Shown piece after piece: positions 59,479 to 64,000 of a DNA stretch of 64,000 bases (position 1 is its first letter; each line of letters opens with the position of its first letter). The stretch is from the NCBI GenBank assembly GCA_946530965.1, contig CAMNAK010000001.1, positions 248,001-312,000 of the forward strand, written 5' to 3'. Source of the DNA: an uncultured Candidatus Saccharibacteria bacterium (lineage in GTDB: Bacteria; Patescibacteriota; Saccharimonadia; Saccharimonadales; Saccharimonadaceae). The translations under genes were made by a program, and so were the position numbers. The notes beneath the pieces were generated by a model, which had not been told where the DNA came from, searched no databases, and worked only from the letters and a program-made list of their open reading frames with translations.

Positions 59479-60200
59479 TGAATATCGTAATTACGATGGC
59501 AGGCCTCGGTTCAAGATTCCGCAAGGTTGGCTACACCGTACCAAAGTTCGAGATTGAAGTTAAAGGCAAAACACTTTTTGAGTGGTCAATGCTAAGCCTA
59601 AGCGATTATTTTAATGACGACGAATCGCGTTTCATCTTTATTGTTCGCAAAGAAGACAAAGCAAAAGATTTTATCTTAGATAAGTGCGAAGCGCTCAATA
59701 TCAAGAATCCAGCCATCATCGAAATTGACGCGTTAACCGATGGTCAAGCCACTACCGCAATGCTTGCAAAAGACAAGTGTGCCTCTGAAGATGGCATGGT
59801 TGTTTATAATATCGACACCTATATTGAACCAGGCTATCTCTTGAAGAAAAATATAATCGGCGATGGCTTTATTCCATGTTTCAAAGCAGAAGGTGATCAC
59901 TGGAGCTTTGTAAAGCTCGACGAGAATGGTAATGCGATTGAAGTGCGCGAAAAGCAACGCATTTCCGACAACTGCACACTCGGACTGTATTACTTTAAGA
60001 ACTTTGCACTCTATGAGCAAATTTATAACGAATATTACTCTAACGACGCAAATCTCGAAAAGGGCGAGAAGTATATCGCTCCGCTCTATAACTATATGAT
60101 TAGCAAGGGCTATGAAGTTAAGATTGATAACGTTCCATCTGAACGCGTTCATGTTTTAGGAACGCCAGAAGAGGTGGAAATATTTAAGAATGAAAAATAG
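59478..60200 (+). CDS. Sugar-phosphate nucleotidyltransferase
   Basis: The 240-residue protein has the nucleotidyltransferase signature MAGLGSRFRKVGYTVPKFEI at the N-terminus and YNIDTYIEPG with the metal-binding Asp (about 113). It would convert a phosphorylated compound from the kinase/HAD pair into a nucleotide-activated donor. AAGGAGAGAG precedes the ATG. Confidence 0.85.
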   Translation: MNIVITMAGLGSRFRKVGYTVPKFEIEVKGKTLFEWSMLSLSDYFNDDESRFIFIVRKEDKAKDFILDKCEALNIKNPAIIEIDALTDGQATTAMLAKDKCASEDGMVVYNIDTYIEPGYLLKKNIIGDGFIPCFKAEGDHWSFVKLDENGNAIEVREKQRISDNCTLGLYYFKNFALYEQIYNEYYSNDANLEKGEKYIAPLYNYMISKGYEVKIDNVPSERVHVLGTPEEVEIFKNEK

Positions 60201-60615
60201 CAAGAAAAAAGCCCTCGAATTATATAAGAAAAACGAAGAAGTTATTAAATATCTCTTTTTCGGCGGCTGCGGTTTCTTTGTCGCGTTGATTTCGTTCGAA
60301 ATTCCACGCATGCTCGGCATAAGTATCGTTACGTCGAATATAATTTCTTGGATTATCGCTGTTATCTTTATGTACTTCACGAATCGTAAGTTCGTGTTTA
60401 AGAGTAACAAAAAAGACAAAAAGAGCGTTACGATTGAAATTGTCAGTTTCTTTGCAGCACGCGTATTTACTCTTATATTAGAAACGCTTTGTATTCTCTT
60501 AATTGCGAACGTACTGCGCTGGGGCGATCTCTTCGCGAAGTGCGTAGGGCAATTTGTTGTTATTGTAACAAACTATATCTTGAGTAAGTTTTGGATATTC
60601 AGAAAGAAAGATTAA
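60190..60615 (+). CDS. GtrA-family membrane protein
   Basis: The 141-residue protein has four membrane helices with the GtrA phrases KYLFFGGCGFFVALISFEI, SWIIAVIFMYFTNRKFVFKS and a Trp near the C-terminus. GtrA proteins are thought to move lipid-linked sugars across the membrane. It overlaps the preceding gene by 11 nt and closes the operon. Confidence 0.85.
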   Translation: MKNSKKKALELYKKNEEVIKYLFFGGCGFFVALISFEIPRMLGISIVTSNIISWIIAVIFMYFTNRKFVFKSNKKDKKSVTIEIVSFFAARVFTLILETLCILLIANVLRWGDLFAKCVGQFVVIVTNYILSKFWIFRKKD

Positions 60616-62304
60616 TTATTTCTGCTTTTTAGCTACCGTTTTCTTGGCGGTAGCTTTTTTCTTTGTTCTATCTTCGTAGAAGACAACAATAAATATAATA
60701 ATCGATGACAAATAAAACGGCATAAAATACATAAGATATGACGCCATACCAGTAGCAGAGACAATTACAGCACGCCCCGCAATTAGAACTATAATCCAAA
60801 GTAAGATCCATTTTTTGCGACGAATCGCGATAATAAACGCAGCAACAATTGCAACAGTTGGAATGATTAGACTGTAAAATAGCTGGTAATAAACTGGAAT
60901 AGCATAGGATGGCAACTCATATTTCTTGAGAAGATATTGCGAATTAAACTCAATATTCGGCATGCGGCCTGCAAGAAAGTTAACTATTGCATGACGAACG
61001 CGCGAGTTGCCCGGTTTATTAAGCGGTATATCGACACGATGGAAGAATGCAGACCCCACTTCTTCGGCTTGCGATGAAAAAAAGTAGTTTGACCAATCAG
61101 CTATAAAAGTAGCGCCGGTTTGGCCTGTATTATATACACCGCATTTAATACCTAAAAAAGCATCGCATAACACGTCTGAATATTTCTCAACAATAGAACC
61201 AAGGTATTTCGGAGCAAGTTTGATAGTAGTTTTTGTTACAAGTGAAATTACTTCATTGCCATCAGAACGAGAGCAGTCCCAAAAGATACGCTCTGGCATT
61301 TTAGCAATACCGTTTTCTTTAATACATTGAACATTAAAAGCCTTATCATAGATAGCAAGCGTTTTCTCGTCATTTGATTCAATAGCGCCATCAATAATGC
61401 CGCTAATAGGTACCATTAACGCGCCAAGCGAATAGCGGTCATTGCCAATAAGCCTATTATTGATTTTCGAGATACCAAGCGCAGCGACTACGAGAACAAG
61501 GCTATAAATAGCAATTTGACGCATCGTAAATAGCGGTTTGCGAATAATATAAAATAACACCGGCAAGCCAACTAGATAGTAGATACCCTCACTGCGCCAT
61601 GAACAAAGCAAGATCATTAAGAATAACAAATAAACCATCTTTAGAGTATTGATTTTTTCCGCCTTCTTATAGTGGATATAAAGATATAGCAGGATAAAGA
61701 TCTCAAAATACTGATAAATCGACATTCTGTAACCGCATAGAACATGAAGAATAACTGGTGGCAAAAGAAATACAACAAACAACGCGATGGTTAATTTCTT
61801 TTGTTTTTTAATGCCTTTAACTAGAACAGTTGGCACATAAGTTGAAATATAACCAACAATCAACGACGCAAACAAACACTGAAAAATCACCGGCGCGCTA
61901 GCGATTGGTAATAACATAATAGCCGTAATCATATGAAAGCTAGAGAGAAAATGTTGCCACGGGTCCATAATTAACATAGTAGCCTTACTGAAGACTCCAA
62001 TATCGTCATGGACATAAATACCCGGCCATACCAATAACAAAAATACAAACATAATGCCGAAATATAACAATGAGCGTTTGAGGAAAGACTTATGAAGTTG
62101 ATCAACCTTCGCTCTACGTATTTGCGCAGCAATAAAGTTAGCAAATGCAATGACAGCAATCAATGCCACACTTTTAAAAAAAGCTATAGTAAAGAGTGAC
62201 GATTTACCATAGAAATACCCATCCACATAGACAATATTGATAAATAGCCAATAAGCAAAGGCTAACGCGGTTGGAATTTTTGCTTTACTGAGATACTTCA
62301 ACAT
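60616..62304 (-). CDS. Multi-pass membrane protein, probably a GT-C glycosyltransferase (DUF6020-like)
   Basis: The 562-residue protein has about twelve membrane helices and an acidic motif after the second or third helix (YVHDDIGVF), which is typical of GT-C enzymes. A soluble loop follows in the second half and the C-terminus is basic (Lys/Thr/Ala). The stop directly adjoins the GtrA stop. It converges on the glycan operon and probably belongs to the same surface-glycan pathway. Confidence 0.7.
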   Translation of the reverse strand: MLKYLSKAKIPTALAFAYWLFINIVYVDGYFYGKSSLFTIAFFKSVALIAVIAFANFIAAQIRRAKVDQLHKSFLKRSLLYFGIMFVFLLLVWPGIYVHDDIGVFSKATMLIMDPWQHFLSSFHMITAIMLLPIASAPVIFQCLFASLIVGYISTYVPTVLVKGIKKQKKLTIALFVVFLLPPVILHVLCGYRMSIYQYFEIFILLYLYIHYKKAEKINTLKMVYLLFLMILLCSWRSEGIYYLVGLPVLFYIIRKPLFTMRQIAIYSLVLVVAALGISKINNRLIGNDRYSLGALMVPISGIIDGAIESNDEKTLAIYDKAFNVQCIKENGIAKMPERIFWDCSRSDGNEVISLVTKTTIKLAPKYLGSIVEKYSDVLCDAFLGIKCGVYNTGQTGATFIADWSNYFFSSQAEEVGSAFFHRVDIPLNKPGNSRVRHAIVNFLAGRMPNIEFNSQYLLKKYELPSYAIPVYYQLFYSLIIPTVAIVAAFIIAIRRKKWILLWIIVLIAGRAVIVSATGMASYLMYFMPFYLSSIIIFIVVFYEDRTKKKATAKKTVAKKQK

Positions 62305-62337
62305 TATTAGGATTCCTTTGTTTTGCTGTTTTCAAGT

Positions 62338-62430
62338 TCTTACAATAAACTTTTACTAGCCGTTTCGGCCTGTTATGGCCTGGTAAACCCGATTCTCGGT
62401 ACTACCGCCAACTTTGGCATTCATACACTA
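62338..62430 (-). promoter_or_regulatory. Structured leader of the 60616-62304 gene
   Basis: A TATACT box (near 62430 on the minus strand) starts a leader of about 110 nt with four consecutive small hairpins: GGTAGTACC, CCGA/TCGG, GGCC/GGCC and GCC/GGC. I cannot match it to a known riboswitch. The remainder of the gap to 62582 shows no gene. Confidence 0.35.
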
Positions 62431-62582
62431 TAGTATAGCACGGAAGATAAGCAATCTCCCTATGCAGAAATACCATACAAGCAACACATATAGCTCTAAT
62501 ATAAGAAACAATAAACTATAGATTTATCTCACAAAGCAATTCGTACATGCCTAGCCTGCCTAAACGCCACTCATTTGCATAC

Positions 62583-62610
62583 AAAAAAAGAACACCCTTT
62601 CGGGTATTCT
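62583..62610 (-). terminator. Terminator of tRNA-Phe
   Basis: On the minus strand AGAATACCC and GGGTGTTCT pair around GAAA and are followed by TTTTTTT. Confidence 0.85.
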
Positions 62611-62627
62611 ATTAAATGCGTCATATT

Positions 62628-62703
62628 TGGTGGTCACGGCTGGACTTGAACCAGCGACACGCGGCTCTTCAGGCCGCTGCTCTACCAACTGAGCTACATG
62701 ACC
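62628..62703 (-). tRNA. tRNA-Phe (anticodon GAA)
   Basis: The 76-nt cloverleaf has acceptor GGTCATG with CGTGACC, an anticodon stem GCGGC/GCCGC with loop CTGAAGA (GAA), a T-loop TTCAAGT and encoded CCA. Confidence 0.95.
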
Positions 62704-62938
62704 AACTCAATAGTTAAACTTTATCACATATTCCCCCCGAACGCAAACAATTAGTTACCTACCAGTCCAAGACCAAAAGTAACAATCAAATCGATTAACT
62801 AAAAAAAACAACCTTCCAAAGTTTCTTTCCAAAGCTAATCTTTTCTTTTTCTGCCATTCACTAACATTATAGAATATTTTGACGTATTTATAAAAATATT
62901 GCCTAACAACAGATAAGATAAGATGCTATAATAGAATC

Positions 62939-64000
62939 ATGAAAAAATTCAATACGTCGCCACTATCTGGCATGCAAGAACTCCTACCAACTGAGCAGGT
63001 CGTTTTTGACAAGCTCAAACAACAAATTAGCGACGTATACCATCATTACGGCTTCCAAAGTATCGAAACCCCACTTATCGACCGCACAGAAATTCTTTTT
63101 GCTAAGGCTGGCGGCGACACAGAGAAGCAAATCTATCGCGTCATGAAGACTGCCGAAACTGCAGATTCCGCCGATCAAGCTCTTCGCTTTGACCATACCG
63201 TGCCTCTAGCTCGCTACGTAGTAGAGCACAATAACGATCTAGCTTTTCCATTCAGCGTTACTCAGATCAACCGCAACTTCCGTGGCGAACGCGCCCAGCG
63301 TGGTCGTTTCCGCGAATTCTACCAGTGCGATGCGGATATTATTGGTCGCGACAGCCTTCCAATTGCCTACGACGCACAGGTTATTTCCTGCATCTACGAA
63401 GCACTCAAGGCTTTCAAGCTTCCAAACATGCAAGTTCGCATCAGTAACCGCAAGGTTCTTTCTGGCTTCCTTAGCGCTCTAGAGCTCGAAACAAAGAATG
63501 CCGAGATCGCAGAGATTATCGACCACATCGAAAAAGTTCCACTAGACGTTACTAGAGAAAAGCTAGCCAAGTTAGATGTCGACTCCGATAAAGTCGAAAA
63601 AATCATCAAGTTTACAGACATTAAGGGCGATTACGAAACTGTCGAGAAAGCCCTCACTGAGCTCCTTAGCGACACTTCAGCTATCGCAGAAGGCCTAAGC
63701 GAACTCAAAACCATATTTGACCTCCTAAACGCTCAGGAAAGCCTAGACGACGTCATTATCGACCTCATGATTATCCGTGGCCTAGATTACTACACTGGCA
63801 CCGTCTTCGAAACTTTCATTACTGATCACCGCGAACTCGGTTCAATCTCAAGCGGCGGCCGCTACGACAACCTTGCCAGCAACTTCTCGAGCCAATCTTT
63901 CCCAGGCGTTGGCGGAAGCATCGGCCTAACTCGCCTCTTCTTCGTCTTGAAAGAATGCGGCCTTATCGACATCAACGAAGAGAAGAATCCAGTAGATTAC
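62939..64000 (+). CDS. hisS: Histidyl-tRNA synthetase (3' end beyond window)
   Basis: The 354 visible codons show class II synthetase motifs: the N-terminal GMQELLP, motif 2 (FRGERAQRGRFREFYQCDAD) and the histidine-specific RGLDYYTGTVFE near residue 280, then the start of motif 3 (GGSIGLTRLFF). It charges tRNA-His. TATAAT (62927-62932) lies 6 nt before the ATG, so the message is probably leaderless. Confidence 0.95.
   Translation, partial: MKKFNTSPLSGMQELLPTEQVVFDKLKQQISDVYHHYGFQSIETPLIDRTEILFAKAGGDTEKQIYRVMKTAETADSADQALRFDHTVPLARYVVEHNNDLAFPFSVTQINRNFRGERAQRGRFREFYQCDADIIGRDSLPIAYDAQVISCIYEALKAFKLPNMQVRISNRKVLSGFLSALELETKNAEIAEIIDHIEKVPLDVTREKLAKLDVDSDKVEKIIKFTDIKGDYETVEKALTELLSDTSAIAEGLSELKTIFDLLNAQESLDDVIIDLMIIRGLDYYTGTVFETFITDHRELGSISSGGRYDNLASNFSSQSFPGVGGSIGLTRLFFVLKECGLIDINEEKNPVDY

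Overview
The window looks like part of the chromosome of a Patescibacteria/CPR member, most likely a Saccharibacteria (TM7) epibiont. The evidence is compact single-copy housekeeping genes, slimmed housekeeping proteins (DnaX and RecR without zinc cysteines, a short HolB), a type IV pilin, a membrane-anchored GH25 muramidase, many small hypothetical envelope proteins, and UGA used as a normal stop. The phylum assignment is inference; no rRNA gene is present.

Layout. 1-1265 holds the tail of a ribosomal operon (L17-L13-S9). 1372-5600 holds a pilin, an arylsulfotransferase-like enzyme, a LysM protein and two small helical proteins. 6730-19975 is an integrated element of about 13.2 kb lodged in the 3' end of tRNA-Ala(GGC). 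It carries a Zn-ribbon protein, a membrane-anchored protein, a PD-(D/E)XK nuclease, a complete type I restriction-modification operon with an extra membrane gene, a primase/ATPase replication protein and a large serine integrase. 20189-22215 encodes a Thr-rich surface protein and the muramidase. 22316-27834 holds trpS with a leader peptide, a pseudouridine synthase, holB, a TPR protein, and tRNA-Thr and tRNA-Tyr. 28000-42316 is a mix of membrane proteins, a GH97 glycosidase, RlmH, PrsW, a YgjP-type metallopeptidase and two paralogous hypothetical genes. 42382-54204 holds rplJ-rplL with an L10 leader, an aquaporin, dnaX-dnaB, ybaB, recR and glyA. 54264-62304 holds a deoxyribosyltransferase-like/Maf fusion and a surface-glycan locus. 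tRNA-Phe and the start of hisS close the window.

The main finding concerns the element. A 10-bp direct repeat bounds it. Joining its ends in silico extends the integrase reading frame by 27 new codons at its 3' end, while the integrated copy ends in codons read antisense from the tRNA. A minus-strand terminator that fits tRNA-Ala sits stranded at the far border. Two element genes also have leaders with interlaced inverted repeats (pseudoknot or switch topology).

A second theme is expression architecture. Many chromosomal genes have a -10 box 6-7 nt before the start codon, which implies leaderless mRNAs. A separate set of monocistronic genes has strong promoters, hairpin leaders, strong Shine-Dalgarno sites, terminators and a different proline codon preference. 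At least three of these share a leader motif.
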